From contig NZ_KI912270.1 of assembly GCF_000243415.2 (NCBI RefSeq), positions 2,542,001 to 2,606,000 of the forward strand: 64,000 nt of DNA, read 5' to 3'. The position numbers and the translations under genes are program-made. Within the stretch, counting starts at the first letter, position 1. Every line of letters begins with the position of its first letter. A model generated the notes under the pieces. That model had not been told where the DNA came from. It searched no databases and was given only the letters and a program-made list of their open reading frames with translations. Origin of the DNA: Mycolicibacterium tusciae JS617. Lineage in GTDB: Bacteria > Actinomycetota > Actinomycetes > Mycobacteriales > Mycobacteriaceae. Below are positions 25,306-35,951 of the stretch, piece after piece.

Positions 25306-28300
25306 TGCTGACCTCCTGCACGCAGCTGAGCCGGGCACATCCTGCGCACGGGGCAGTGTGCGCAGCCGTCGTTGATTCGCGCGACGAATTGCGGCCCCTG
25401 GGTTGCCGCCGCCGCACCTTGCACCTTCTCCCGCCACGCCGCGTGCAACTCCGGTGTCAGCGCGTCCTGTTCGCGTTCGACGGCGCCGCCACCGCTGGTC
25501 TTGCCGAGGTACACCAGCAGACCGCCGCCGGGTTGTTCTCCCTGCGGCATCAGCCCTTCGGCAATGGCCAACTGGTACATGGCGAGCTGGGCATGTCGCT
25601 GAGCTTCGTCCTTGGTGACTGGGCTCTTACCGGTCTTGACATCGACAACCACCAACCGTCCTTCGCTGTCGCGTTCCAGCCGGTCCAGGCGACCGCGGAC
25701 GCGAACCCCAGGGCCGTCGTCGCTGGGGCAGACCTCACCTGCGACCTCGATCTCGGTGCCCACCTCGGTGAGCTCGTTGCGGCTCTGCGCGCGCCACTCC
25801 GCGAAAGTCGCCAACATGGTCCGGTGCCGGTCCAGCTCGTTGTCCGAATGCCACCGGGCATCGAACGGGAGTTTCTCCCAGACCTTTTCGAGCTCGTTGA
25901 GCATCTGGTTCTCGGTCTTGCCCGGATCGGCGACCAAGGCGTGCAACAGCGAGCCGATCGCCGACCGCACGTCGCGTGCGTCGCTGCCGCCGTGACGTTC
26001 GAGCAGCCAGCGCAGCGGGCAATCCGTCAGCATCTGCAGCGTCGACGGTGACAGCGTCACGTTATGGTCGTCACCGCCCCACAGCGGTTCGTCGGTGGAC
26101 AGCGGCGTCGAGGCATACCACTGTCCGGGGTCCGCACCCGGTACCCCCCCCTGCGCCAAACGCGCCAGTTGCGTTGCCGCGCAGGCACGCACGCTGTCTT
26201 CGACGTCGTCGCGCGGGGCGCAGACCACCGCACGCAGACGCCCGACCAGGGCTGTCGGAGCCAGCATCCGCGGCGCGCGCACCGGAGCCGCGGGCTCAGG
26301 GTCGGGGTCGGTGGCCAGCGAGGTCAATTCGTAGCAGAACGATGACGGCAACATCGACTCGTCTCCGGAGTCGCTGTCGACCGCGCTCACCAGTAGCCGA
26401 CTGCGGGCGCGGCCCATCGCCGCGATGAGCAGCCTGCGCTCCTCGGCGAGCAGCGGTGCCCGCGTCGACACTCCCCTGTCGTTTTCAGTGACAACGCCGT
26501 CCAGCAGGTCGACCAGCCGCTGAGTACCGAGCACACCTCCACGCGGAATCACGTTGGGCCACAGACCTTCCTGAAGGCCTGCTATCACGACGAACTCCCA
26601 TTCACCGCCGAGCGCCGCGTGTGCGCTGAGCACCCGCACCGCCTCGGAGCACGGATGGTCATCGCGGGACGCCGAGGGCAGGCCAAGTGCGGCGACGTGA
26701 TCGAGGAGACCGCGCAGCGACGCTCCTGTGGTGCGGTTGACGTACTGCTCGGCGACATCGAAAAGCGCGGTGACCGCGTCGAGGTCACGGTCGGCCTGCG
26801 CACCTGCGCTGCCGCCGCGTTCGGAGGCCGCGAGCCAGCGCCGCTGTAGGCCGGACCGGTGCCACGCTTGCCACAATGTGTATCGCGGATCGCCGCCGTC
26901 GGCGGCGGTGCGCCGTGCGGCGGCCAGCACGGCACGGACGCGCTTGAGCGGGCGCGCCTGATCGGGTGAAAGCCCCCGTGGTTCTCGCCTCAGCGCGTCG
27001 ATCAGCAGGTCGCCGAGCTCGCGGGGCGGTTGGTTGCCGTCGGCGCGTCGCAGCGCCCGCCGCAGTTGTCGCAGCGACACCGGGTCGACCCGGCCGATGG
27101 GCCCGGTCAGCAGTGAGAGCGCCTGCGTACCGTCGAGTTCGCCAGCTGTAGCTTCGAGAACCGCCAGCAGGGCCCGCACTGCGGGCCTCTCGGCCAGTGG
27201 CGCACTTGGCGTCGGCAGGTCCACGGGCACGCCCGCGGTGGCCAGGGTGTGCGCGAGGGCAGACCCCAGCCGCGGCACCGACCGCACGATCACCGCCATC
27301 TGAGACCACGGCACGCCGTCAACCAGATGCGCGCGACGCAACGCATCCGCGATCAACGCGGACTCTGCGTGTGGCGAAGCGGCGATGCGCACCGTGACCG
27401 AGCCGCGCTGCACGCCCGAGCCGTCAAGCCGGCGTGCCCCATCAGCACCCGGCAGCCGTTGAGCGACTCCGGTGATGGCGCGGGCAACAGCGGGAGCGCA
27501 GCGGCGTGACTCGGTAAGGACAAGCACCGGCTCGTCGCCGCGCAACAGCACCGGATCGGCTCCGCGGTAACCGAATACCGACTGGTTCAGGTCCCCTGCG
27601 AGGACCGTGAGCCCTGCACCGGCAGACAACACACGGACAAGGCGGGCGGCTTGTGGATCCAGATGTTGGGCATCGTCGACCAGAAGCAATTTGATTCGTG
27701 CGCGTTCGGCCGCGAGCAGGTCGCCGTCTGTTGCCAACGCTTCCAACGCAGCGCCGACCAGTTCGGCGGCGCCCAGTGCGGGCACCGTGGCCTGCGGCGC
27801 CGCCATTCCGACCGCGGAACGCAGCAGCATGATCTGTTCGTAGGCCTGGGCGAACCGCCCGGCTGCCAGCCACTCGGGTCGGCCCGCACGCCGTCCGATG
27901 CGTTGGAGCTCCACAGGATCCACACCGCGTTCGGCACACCGTGCCAACAGGTCCCGCAGTTCGGTGGCGAACCCCACAGTGCTCAGCGCGGGCCGCAGCG
28001 GCGCAGGCCATGCCACGGCGGACCGGTCACCGTCTTCGAGGTCCCCGGCGAGAAGCTCGCGAATGATGCCGTCCTGCTCGGCCCCGGTGATCAACCGCGG
28101 CGGCGGATCACCCTTGCGCTGCGCGGCGAGACGCAGCACGGCGAATGCATACGAGTGCACCGTGCGGACCAACGGCTCGCGGACAACCGCGCGGGTGCCC
28201 GACTCGAGCAGTGCCGACGTGATGGCGGCGCGCGTCTGCGTGCCGAGCCGGGCCGAACCCGTCAGCAGCAGAACCGATTCCGGATCGGTCCCCGCGGCGA

Positions 28301-28430
28301 TGTGCGCGGCAGCGGTTTGGATCAGCAGGGTGCTCTTACCCGTGCCCGCACCCCCGAGGACTCGCACCACGCCACGCATTCCAGGTTCGGTGAGCGCCTT
28401 CGGCGTCAGATCGGTGTGCGGTGCGGACAT
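25302..28430 (-). CDS. adnA: AdnA subunit of the AdnAB helicase-nuclease
   Basis: 1042 residues from ATG 28430. Walker A LGGAGTGKSTLL near residue 28; motif II is LLVDDAQHLD, close to the degenerate form expected of this subunit; motif III GDLNQSVFGYRGAD. The C-terminal RecB-type nuclease has GRLDRLERDSEG, VVVDVKTGKS and QLAMYQLAIAEG. Cysteines in CPLRWLLERHGG and in CAHCPVRRMC near the C-terminus fit a RecB-type Fe-S cluster ring. Partner of AdnB, encoded directly downstream. About 195 bases without recognised genes separate it from the divergent lipV. Confidence 0.92.
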   Translation of the reverse strand: MSAPHTDLTPKALTEPGMRGVVRVLGGAGTGKSTLLIQTAAAHIAAGTDPESVLLLTGSARLGTQTRAAITSALLESGTRAVVREPLVRTVHSYAFAVLRLAAQRKGDPPPRLITGAEQDGIIRELLAGDLEDGDRSAVAWPAPLRPALSTVGFATELRDLLARCAERGVDPVELQRIGRRAGRPEWLAAGRFAQAYEQIMLLRSAVGMAAPQATVPALGAAELVGAALEALATDGDLLAAERARIKLLLVDDAQHLDPQAARLVRVLSAGAGLTVLAGDLNQSVFGYRGADPVLLRGDEPVLVLTESRRCAPAVARAITGVAQRLPGADGARRLDGSGVQRGSVTVRIAASPHAESALIADALRRAHLVDGVPWSQMAVIVRSVPRLGSALAHTLATAGVPVDLPTPSAPLAERPAVRALLAVLEATAGELDGTQALSLLTGPIGRVDPVSLRQLRRALRRADGNQPPRELGDLLIDALRREPRGLSPDQARPLKRVRAVLAAARRTAADGGDPRYTLWQAWHRSGLQRRWLAASERGGSAGAQADRDLDAVTALFDVAEQYVNRTTGASLRGLLDHVAALGLPSASRDDHPCSEAVRVLSAHAALGGEWEFVVIAGLQEGLWPNVIPRGGVLGTQRLVDLLDGVVTENDRGVSTRAPLLAEERRLLIAAMGRARSRLLVSAVDSDSGDESMLPSSFCYELTSLATDPDPEPAAPVRAPRMLAPTALVGRLRAVVCAPRDDVEDSVRACAATQLARLAQGGVPGADPGQWYASTPLSTDEPLWGGDDHNVTLSPSTLQMLTDCPLRWLLERHGGSDARDVRSAIGSLLHALVADPGKTENQMLNELEKVWEKLPFDARWHSDNELDRHRTMLATFAEWRAQSRNELTEVGTEIEVAGEVCPSDDGPGVRVRGRLDRLERDSEGRLVVVDVKTGKSPVTKDEAQRHAQLAMYQLAIAEGLMPQGEQPGGGLLVYLGKTSGGGAVEREQDALTPELHAAWREKVQGAAAATQGPQFVARINDGCAHCPVRRMCPAQLRAGGQQ

Positions 28431-28625
28431 GGGAGAAATGACACCACGGGGGTCCGACAAGTCAGTGCGACCCGCTCCTGCCCACCGCGGCGGCGGGAAC
28501 ATCGTCGACGTCGTCGGCGCCACGATCCTGGCGTGGAACTCGGTGTCGCCACAAGGGCCTCAATTCATTGCCGAGCCACCGCCCACCGGCGCAAGGACCC
28601 CCACACAGCCCATACCATCGATGTC

Positions 28626-29390
28626 ATGACCGATCTGCACGTCCACCGCTACGGGCCGCCGGGTGCGATACAGGTGCTGGCCATCCACGGGCTCACCGGC
28701 CACGGGCAGCGGTGGCAGACCCTGGCCACCCGGCACCTGACCGAATTCGCGGTCGCCGCACCGGACCTGCTCGGCCATGGACGTTCGTCGTGGGCTGCGC
28801 CGTGGACGATCGATGCCTATGTCGCGGCGCTGGCGGCGTTGCTCGATGCTCCCACGGTGGTCGTCGGGCATTCGTTCGGCGGCGCAGTGGCTTTGAAACT
28901 CGCCGCGGCCCATCCGGACCTGGTGTCCGCACTGGTGTTGCTCGACCCAGCCGTTGGCCTGGACGGCGGATGGATGCGCGACGTCGCCGACGACATGCTG
29001 GCCTCGCCGGACTACACCGACCGCGCCGAGGCGCGCGACGAGAAGGCGTATGGCTCATGGGGCGACGTGGACGCCGGCGAACTGGACCGCGAACTCGACG
29101 AGCACCTCGTCGATCTACCCAACGGCCGTGCCGGTTGGCGAATCAGCATCCCTGCGATGATGTCCTACTGGAGCGAGCTGGCCCGTCCAATCGCATTACC
29201 GCCCAGCACAATCCCCACCACAGTGGTCCGGGCTGCCAGGACCGACCCGCCGTATGTCACCGATGAGCTGCTGGCCGCCGTCGGGACCGCACGCGACTTC
29301 GAACTGATGGATTTCGACTCTGACCACATGGTCGCCCAAACGCTGCCAGCCGAGACGGCGGCGGTGATCCGCAAGGCGCTCGGTAGATGA
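28626..29390 (+). CDS. lipV: Alpha/beta hydrolase, LipV-like esterase
   Basis: 254 residues. Oxyanion region AIHGLTGHGQRW, nucleophile elbow VVGHSFGGAVAL (Ser near residue 85), an acidic residue in VVRAARTDPPY and the catalytic His in DFDSDHMVAQ. No signal peptide. Rv3203/LipV is a short-chain acyl ester hydrolase. The stop overlaps the next gene's start (ATGA), so the two form an operon. Confidence 0.85.
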   Translation: MTDLHVHRYGPPGAIQVLAIHGLTGHGQRWQTLATRHLTEFAVAAPDLLGHGRSSWAAPWTIDAYVAALAALLDAPTVVVGHSFGGAVALKLAAAHPDLVSALVLLDPAVGLDGGWMRDVADDMLASPDYTDRAEARDEKAYGSWGDVDAGELDRELDEHLVDLPNGRAGWRISIPAMMSYWSELARPIALPPSTIPTTVVRAARTDPPYVTDELLAAVGTARDFELMDFDSDHMVAQTLPAETAAVIRKALGR

Positions 29391-29683
29391 CGGCCGTCAC
29401 CGACGAACAGGTCGAAAGAGTACGTACCCTCGTCGCCTCCATTCCGCCGGGACGCGTCTCGACATACGGGGACATCGCCGATGCCGCCAGCCTTTCCAGC
29501 CCCCGCATCGTCGGCTGGATCATGCGCACCGATTCGTCGGATCTACCGTGGCACCGGGTCATTCGCGCGTCGGGCCGTCCGGCGCCGCACCTGACCACGC
29601 GACAGCTCGCGTTGTTGCGGGCCGAAGGCGTGCTCGCCGAGGACGGCCGCATCCCCCTGCGCGACGTGCGCCACACATTCTGA
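29387..29683 (+). CDS. Alkyltransferase-like (ATL) DNA repair protein
   Basis: 98 residues. It matches the C-terminal DNA-binding domain of O6-alkylguanine-DNA alkyltransferases: IPPGRVSTYGDIA (helix-turn-helix), RIVGWIMRT and the active-site region LPWHRVIRASGR. The catalytic Cys of PCHRV is replaced by Trp (PWHRV), the signature of ATL proteins, which flag alkylated bases for nucleotide excision repair instead of removing the alkyl group. Translationally coupled to lipV. Confidence 0.9.
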   Translation: MTAVTDEQVERVRTLVASIPPGRVSTYGDIADAASLSSPRIVGWIMRTDSSDLPWHRVIRASGRPAPHLTTRQLALLRAEGVLAEDGRIPLRDVRHTF

Positions 29684-29754
29684 GCGCGAGTGCACGCTGG
29701 TTGTACACGAACGCCGAGTGCGGGCGTAAACGGGCGTGCGCTCGGCGCCGCGAG

Positions 29755-30609
29755 CTAGAGAACCAGGCGCACCAGCGCGGCCGTGCGCGCCAGCCCCGGG
29801 AAGGCCGCGGCCGTCGACCGTGGATGAAGCGCGTGCACCGCGAGTCGGAATATCAACGCGCGCAACAGCATCTGCGGCCACTCCGGCAATGGGTTCCATC
29901 GCTCGATGAGCCCGTCGTCGGCCTCACCCCATGACAACGAATCAACAACGACCACCCCGGCCGCCCACGAGGCAGGCCGCCAGTACGGCGTGATGTCGGT
30001 GATACCCGGGGCGGCCGTACCTGCGAACAGCACTGTGCCGTAGAGATCTCCGTGCACCAGCTGGCTCGGGCTCTTGGTCGGCCTACGTAGGGAGGCGAGC
30101 TGACCGATCAGCTCAACGGACCGCTGCCCGTCCGCCGAGCCGGGAGACACCCGCGCCCCCTGCGGCAGCGAGTGCAGCGGACGTTCCTCCCACGCCGCCC
30201 GGTCGGCCGCGATGAACACGTCGACATCGGACCACGGCGCAACCGGCGGCTGGGTCAAAAACCGCGGACGCTCGAGTTTGGCCGTCGCCTCATGCAGTCG
30301 CACGGCGGCCGACACCACCTCGTCATGACGCGGCTCCGGGGTGCCCGCGACGAAGGTGTCGGCCCGCCAGCCCGCCACCACATAGCGGCCGTCGGTCGAC
30401 CGCACCGGCCGGGCCAACCGCACACCGTCGACGAAAAGCGTCTCGCGCACCTTCGCCGACCACGCCGCGCGCGCATGATCGGCGACCATCGACAGCACGA
30501 CTTCGCCGCAGCGCCAGCCGCCCTCCCAGCTCAAGCCGAGCGGTTCCGGTTTGACGCCGGTCAATCCGAACCCCGCCAGCACATGATCAGGCGGCAGCTC
30601 GACACTCAT
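29755..30609 (-). CDS. TIGR02569-type actinobacterial protein with phosphotransferase-like fold
   Basis: 284 residues, Rv3205c-like. The later part carries LVHGDLYGTVLF and TDITPYWRPASW, which resemble the catalytic HGD and metal-binding D of aminoglycoside phosphotransferase-like kinases, but a clear nucleotide loop is not evident. No signal or membrane segments. The family is confined to actinobacteria and has no assigned reaction. It is followed downstream by a 71-base gap to the convergent ATL gene and lies 36 bases after moeZ on the same strand. Confidence 0.7.
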   Translation of the reverse strand: MSVELPPDHVLAGFGLTGVKPEPLGLSWEGGWRCGEVVLSMVADHARAAWSAKVRETLFVDGVRLARPVRSTDGRYVVAGWRADTFVAGTPEPRHDEVVSAAVRLHEATAKLERPRFLTQPPVAPWSDVDVFIAADRAAWEERPLHSLPQGARVSPGSADGQRSVELIGQLASLRRPTKSPSQLVHGDLYGTVLFAGTAAPGITDITPYWRPASWAAGVVVVDSLSWGEADDGLIERWNPLPEWPQMLLRALIFRLAVHALHPRSTAAAFPGLARTAALVRLVL

Positions 30610-30645
30610 TACGTCAGCGTAAAGGCAGGTCCGGCAAACGAGCGG

Positions 30646-31824
30646 TTAGTACATCACCATGTCGGGTTCAAGTTGATTTCCCCAGGCGACGATGCCGCCT
30701 TGCACATGTAGCGCGTCGGAGAAACCGGCCTTCTTCACGATGGCCAGTACCTCAGCGGAGCGCACGCCGGTCTTGCAGTAGAACACCGGGGTGCGGTCGA
30801 CCTGCAGATTGGCCAGCGCCTCCCCTGATTCGAACGCGCCCTTGGGTATCAGCTGCGCACCCTCGATGCGGTTGATGTCCCATTCGACGGGTTCGCGCAC
30901 GTCGATCAGGGCAACCGGCTTGCCGGCATCTATCAGCTCGCGCAGTTCACGAGGGGTGATCGTCGAGTCGGCGGCCGCTTGGGTGGCCTCGTCCGATAAG
31001 ACGCCACAGAACTCCTCATAGTCGATGAGCTCGGTGATCTTCGGCGTCGACGGATCCTTGCGGATCTTGATCGTGCGGTACGTCATGTCGAGTGCGTCGT
31101 AAACCATCAGCCGGCCCAGCAGGGGCTCACCGATGCCGGTGATCAGCTTGATGGCCTCGGTACCCATCACCGACGCGATGGAGGCGCACAGAATGCCGAG
31201 GACGCCGCCCTCGGCGCAGGACGGAACCATGCCCGGCGGCGGCGGCTCGGGATACAGATCCCGGTAGTTCAGGCCCAGACCGTCGGGCGCGTCCTCCCAG
31301 AACACCGAAACCTGACCCTCGAAGCGGTAGATCGAGCCCCACACATACGGCTTGCCCGCCAGCACTGCCGCGTCGTTGACCAGGTACCGGGTCGCGAAAT
31401 TATCGGTGCCATCCAGGATCAGGTCGTACTGCTCGAAGAGCTCGACGGCGTTCTCAGGTTCCAGCCTGAACTCATGCAGCCGCACCTCCACCAGCGGATT
31501 GACCTCCAAAACGGAGTCTCGTGCGCTCTCGGCCTTCGGCCGGCCGATGTCGGACTGACCGTGGATGATCTGACGCTGCAGGTTCGATTCGTCGACCACG
31601 TCGAACTCGACGATCCCGATGGTTCCTACCCCGGCGGCGGCCAGGTACAGCAGGGTCGGCGAACCCAGCCCGCCCGCGCCGATGACAAGCACCTTGGCGT
31701 TCTTGAGCCGCTTCTGCCCGTCTAGACCCAGGTCAGGGATGATGAGGTGACGGCTGTAGCGCTGTACCTCTTCGCGCGTCAGTTCTGCCGCCGGTTCTAC
31801 CAGCGGCGGCAACGCTGTGGTCAC
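30646..31824 (-). CDS. moeZ: MoeZ: sulfurtransferase/adenylyltransferase (MoeB-rhodanese fusion)
   Basis: 392 residues from GTG 31824 (AAGGAG upstream). The N-terminal E1-like domain has VIGAGGLGSPTLLYLAAAG, and the adenylation loop DGTDNFATRYLVND. The C-terminal rhodanese domain (about 290-392) has the active Cys in VFYCKTGVRSAE. MoeZ adenylates and thiocarboxylates sulfur-carrier proteins for molybdopterin, cysteine and other sulfur pathways. Length equals the M. tuberculosis protein. Upstream in-frame codons to 31866 are not used, since no RBS fits. Confidence 0.92.
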   Translation of the reverse strand: MTTALPPLVEPAAELTREEVQRYSRHLIIPDLGLDGQKRLKNAKVLVIGAGGLGSPTLLYLAAAGVGTIGIVEFDVVDESNLQRQIIHGQSDIGRPKAESARDSVLEVNPLVEVRLHEFRLEPENAVELFEQYDLILDGTDNFATRYLVNDAAVLAGKPYVWGSIYRFEGQVSVFWEDAPDGLGLNYRDLYPEPPPPGMVPSCAEGGVLGILCASIASVMGTEAIKLITGIGEPLLGRLMVYDALDMTYRTIKIRKDPSTPKITELIDYEEFCGVLSDEATQAAADSTITPRELRELIDAGKPVALIDVREPVEWDINRIEGAQLIPKGAFESGEALANLQVDRTPVFYCKTGVRSAEVLAIVKKAGFSDALHVQGGIVAWGNQLEPDMVMY

Positions 31825-31923
31825 CGAATACTCCTTGTTTGGCTGTGCTGCCCCAACTATAGGCACTTTTCACAACAGTGAACGCATCGTCATGCTTCCC
31901 AGGCAGCGCGCGTGGATCGATGC

Positions 31924-32955
31924 TCAGGCGATCGGGTACGGCCAGGGGTTGAATCGACAGGTCTTGCCGTCCGGATTGATCGTGCCAGGGTCGAAGCGGG
32001 CGGCATCGTTGTTGTTGGTGGAGAACGTCTGCTGCATCATGATCGGCGCCAGCTCGCCGTTGGCGCCGCACGCCTCGTGCCGCTGATAGCCGATCGCGTG
32101 GCCGACTTCATGGTTGACCACATACTGCCGATATGAACCGATGTCGCCCTGGAAGGGAACCGCTCCGCGCACCCAGCGCGCCTCGTTGATGAACACGCGC
32201 GGCTGCCCGTCGGCGTACGCCGGGTTGTAGCACGACGCCTCGAGCGGGATGTCGTAGCCGCACCCCTCGCGCACGGTCATCGGCGAGCTGAGCGAGATCC
32301 GGAAATCCGGTTCACCTTGAGCCGTTCCGTCGATGCGGGTGAAGGCGAATTGCGGGTTGTGGGTCCAGCTCTTCGGGTTCGCCAGCGTCTCGCTCACCAT
32401 CCGGGCGAACCCTTCGTCACCGCCGAATGTTGTGGTGTCGGTACCGTCTTCGACCTCGACGGTGTAGGTGAACACTTTGGCCGTGCCCTCACCAACCTGG
32501 GACGACGCGCCCGGAACGATGTGCCACGTCTTGGCGCCGGCCACGGTGAACGGACCGCCGTCAGGCAGGATCCCGGTCGGCAGATTCGCGTCGAACTGGG
32601 TCAGTCCCTTTGGCGGGGCGCCGATGATCGCGGTGCTGGCCACGCCGATCGTGGGTGGGCCCTGCACCGGTCCCTCCGGTTCGGCGGTCTCGGTCTCGGT
32701 GGTGCCGGCGAACGTCATGTAAAGAGCGACGGCCGTCCAGACGACGAGCATGGGTAGCGCGTAGGCCCGCCACCCGTAGGTAGACACGAAACGGCCCACC
32801 TTGGTCTGCTTGCGGGCATTGCGGTGCTCTTCACGATTGGACCTTGGCCGGCCGGAGTCATTCGCCAAGGGGTCGCGCTGGGCGCGCAGTGGCTCACGCC
32901 ACTCGTTGCGCAGCGCAGGCACGCCGCCCCCGCGACGCTCCGAGTCGTAGGTCAC
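31924..32955 (-). CDS. DUF3152 membrane-anchored zinc metalloprotease-like protein
   Basis: 343 residues from GTG 32955; GTG 32961 is equally possible. A basic N-terminal 85 residues leads to one membrane anchor (AYALPMLVVWTAVALYMTFAG) and then an extracytoplasmic domain. The metal motif HEVGHAIGYQRHE near residue 280 is a classical HExxHxxGxxH zinc site of metzincin type. Rv3207c-like; four Cys (REGCGY, EASCYN, EACGAN, GKTCRF) could form disulfides. Substrate unknown. Divergent from the TetR gene. Confidence 0.87.
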   Translation of the reverse strand: MTYDSERRGGGVPALRNEWREPLRAQRDPLANDSGRPRSNREEHRNARKQTKVGRFVSTYGWRAYALPMLVVWTAVALYMTFAGTTETETAEPEGPVQGPPTIGVASTAIIGAPPKGLTQFDANLPTGILPDGGPFTVAGAKTWHIVPGASSQVGEGTAKVFTYTVEVEDGTDTTTFGGDEGFARMVSETLANPKSWTHNPQFAFTRIDGTAQGEPDFRISLSSPMTVREGCGYDIPLEASCYNPAYADGQPRVFINEARWVRGAVPFQGDIGSYRQYVVNHEVGHAIGYQRHEACGANGELAPIMMQQTFSTNNNDAARFDPGTINPDGKTCRFNPWPYPIA

Positions 32956-32968
32956 CGACACAGGATGA

Positions 32969-34019
<1,051 letters not shown>

Positions 34020-34255
34020 GCTGTAAACCCTTTCCGTAACGCCTAAATCGAAGAAACGACCTTGAGGCAAGGCTAGTGGACGCGAACGCGATGACGCCGC
34101 GCCGGTGAGTTCGCGGTCAGCGAAGCCCGAATGCAAACGGCGACCGAACCGAGTCCCGACCGTGACCGCACACACCCACCGCTAAACCTCATCTGTCACT
34201 TGCGCATCGATAACATCGGCCGGGTACATGAACTAGACAACCTGGGGAACCCCAT

Positions 34256-34999
34256 ATGAACAGGCCTTATACCGCTGATTCTCCGTATTCACTGACCCCG
34301 ACCGAGCGTATTGCCACCTACGCCGGTGAAGACGTTGGCGAATTCGGGTACGACGGGCTGCTGGAGTACCCGGATGACGGCGACGAAACCGACATCCTCG
34401 AGTACGACGTCCAGTACGACGAGGAGAGCATCGACCGTCGCTGGATGTGGATCGCCGGGATCGCCGGGGTGATTCTGTTTGTCGCCATCGGCACGACCGG
34501 CATCATCCTCGGCGGCGGCGACAGCGGTTCGGTAACGGCCACCGGGACCTCTTCTGACCCGATGTCGGCCCCGGCGGCCCCGGTGGCAACGTCAACGCCT
34601 GGGGCGGCTCCCTCGTTGCCTGCGGAGACGGTCACCACGGTGAGCCCGACCGCAGAGGCGACTGCAGCTCCCCAGCCGGAGTCTGCGCTGCCCGTCGCAC
34701 CCCCGGAGGCTGCCGTCCCCGCGCCCTCGCCGCGCACCATCACCTACCGGGTGACCGGCAACCGGCCGCTGCTCGACCTTGTCACCGTCATCTACACCGA
34801 TCAGCGAGGCGCGCTGCAGACCGACGTCAATGTTGCACTGCCGTGGGCGAAGACGGTCGTACTGGACCCGGGCGTCGAGCTCAAGTCGATCACCGCGACG
34901 AGCGTGGGCGGTCAGCTCAACTGCGGCATCTACGACGCGACGGGCACGCTCATCGCCTTTCAGAGCAACAACACGATGATCGCCACCTGCACGCAGTAG
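34256..34999 (+). CDS. MmpS-like membrane protein with Pro/Thr-rich linker
   Basis: 247 residues, Rv3209-like. An acidic N-terminal 60 residues is followed by one membrane segment (WMWIAGIAGVILFVAIGTTGIIL), a Pro/Ala/Thr/Ser-rich linker of about 70 residues and a C-terminal beta domain (ITYRVTGNRPLLDLVTVIYTD..NCGIYD..MIATCTQ) like the periplasmic domain of MmpS accessory proteins. The two Cys may form a disulfide. No mmpL gene is adjacent. Confidence 0.8.
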   Translation: MNRPYTADSPYSLTPTERIATYAGEDVGEFGYDGLLEYPDDGDETDILEYDVQYDEESIDRRWMWIAGIAGVILFVAIGTTGIILGGGDSGSVTATGTSSDPMSAPAAPVATSTPGAAPSLPAETVTTVSPTAEATAAPQPESALPVAPPEAAVPAPSPRTITYRVTGNRPLLDLVTVIYTDQRGALQTDVNVALPWAKTVVLDPGVELKSITATSVGGQLNCGIYDATGTLIAFQSNNTMIATCTQ

Positions 35000-35007
35000 C
35001 CGGGCAG

Positions 35008-35721
35008 TCAGGCCAGGCCCAACTCCTGCATGCGCGACATGTGCGTGCGCTGGAGACGGTCGAAGAACTCGGTCATCTGGACCAGACCCTCGCCGCTCGT
35101 CATGACCAGGTCGACGAGTTCGTCGTGATCGGCCAGCACGTACTGCGCCTGCGTGATCGCTTCGCCGAGCAGCCGCCGCGACCACAGGGCCAGCCGGTGA
35201 CGTTGTTTCTCACTCGCCGTCACGGCGGCCTGGACCTCCGCGACGACGAATTGCGAATGACCGGTCTCCGAAAGCACCGCGCGCACGACGTCGGCGACCT
35301 CGTCGGGTAACGACGTCGCGATCTCTAGGTAGAAATCGGCGGCCAGCGCATCGCCGACATACGTCTTGACGAGCGCCTCCAGCCACGTGCTCGGGGTGGT
35401 AAGCCGGTGGTAGTTCTCCAGCGCCGAGGCGTATCTCGTCATCGCAGGCACCACGTCGACGCCCCTGCGCTCAAGTGAGTCGCGCAACACCTCGTAGTGG
35501 CTCATCTCCGCTGCGGCCATGCTCGCCATGTTGATGCGGCCACGCAGGTTGGGCGCCATTCGCGCTTCGTCGGTCAACCGATAGAACGCCGCCACCTCGC
35601 CGTATGCCAGCAGCGCGAACAGCTCGTTGACACCGGGATGATCGGCCGACACACCCGAGCTGACCGAGGCGGTCATCTGCTCAGCGGGTTCCGGTGGCGC
35701 CGGAAACATGGGGGCAGTCAT
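35008..35721 (-). CDS. Ferritin-like di-iron protein (MiaE-like fold)
   Basis: 237 residues, Rv3210c-like. Four-helix ferritin-like domain with candidate iron ligands in GEVAAFYRL, AAAEMSHYEVL (ExxH) and LSETGHSQFVVAEV (ExxH), as in tRNA hydroxylase MiaE relatives. Substrate unknown. N-terminus is Pro-rich and probably disordered. Convergent with the MmpS-like gene (8 bases apart) and divergent from rhlE. Confidence 0.8.
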   Translation of the reverse strand: MTAPMFPAPPEPAEQMTASVSSGVSADHPGVNELFALLAYGEVAAFYRLTDEARMAPNLRGRINMASMAAAEMSHYEVLRDSLERRGVDVVPAMTRYASALENYHRLTTPSTWLEALVKTYVGDALAADFYLEIATSLPDEVADVVRAVLSETGHSQFVVAEVQAAVTASEKQRHRLALWSRRLLGEAITQAQYVLADHDELVDLVMTSGEGLVQMTEFFDRLQRTHMSRMQELGLA

Positions 35722-35774
35722 GGCTCAACTCTAACGTCGACCGGCGCGCACCTCTTGTGACGAACCCGGCCAGC

Positions 35775-35867
35775 TATCATGGAGGTAGGCAGCGGCATCT
35801 TGATGGTCGAAATGACCAGGCTGTTACCCAAAGAAATGTGCGTGCACGCAGTCGGCCCGCCTACCTC
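35775..35867 (+). promoter_or_regulatory. Possible rhlE promoter -10 and structured 5' leader
   Basis: TATCAT at 35775-35780 fits a mycobacterial -10. Directly after it GAGGTAGGC (35782-35790) is perfectly complementary to GCCTACCTC (35859-35867), 68 bases apart. A transcript starting here would have a leader of about 165 bases before rhlE, able to fold on itself. Confidence 0.35.
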
Positions 35868-35951
35868 AGTGCAGGGCCCCGGCAAGCTTCGTCGAACTCG
35901 TGCGCGCGTGGACGCCATGAGGAATCGACACTTGAAAGGCTAAGCCTGCGT

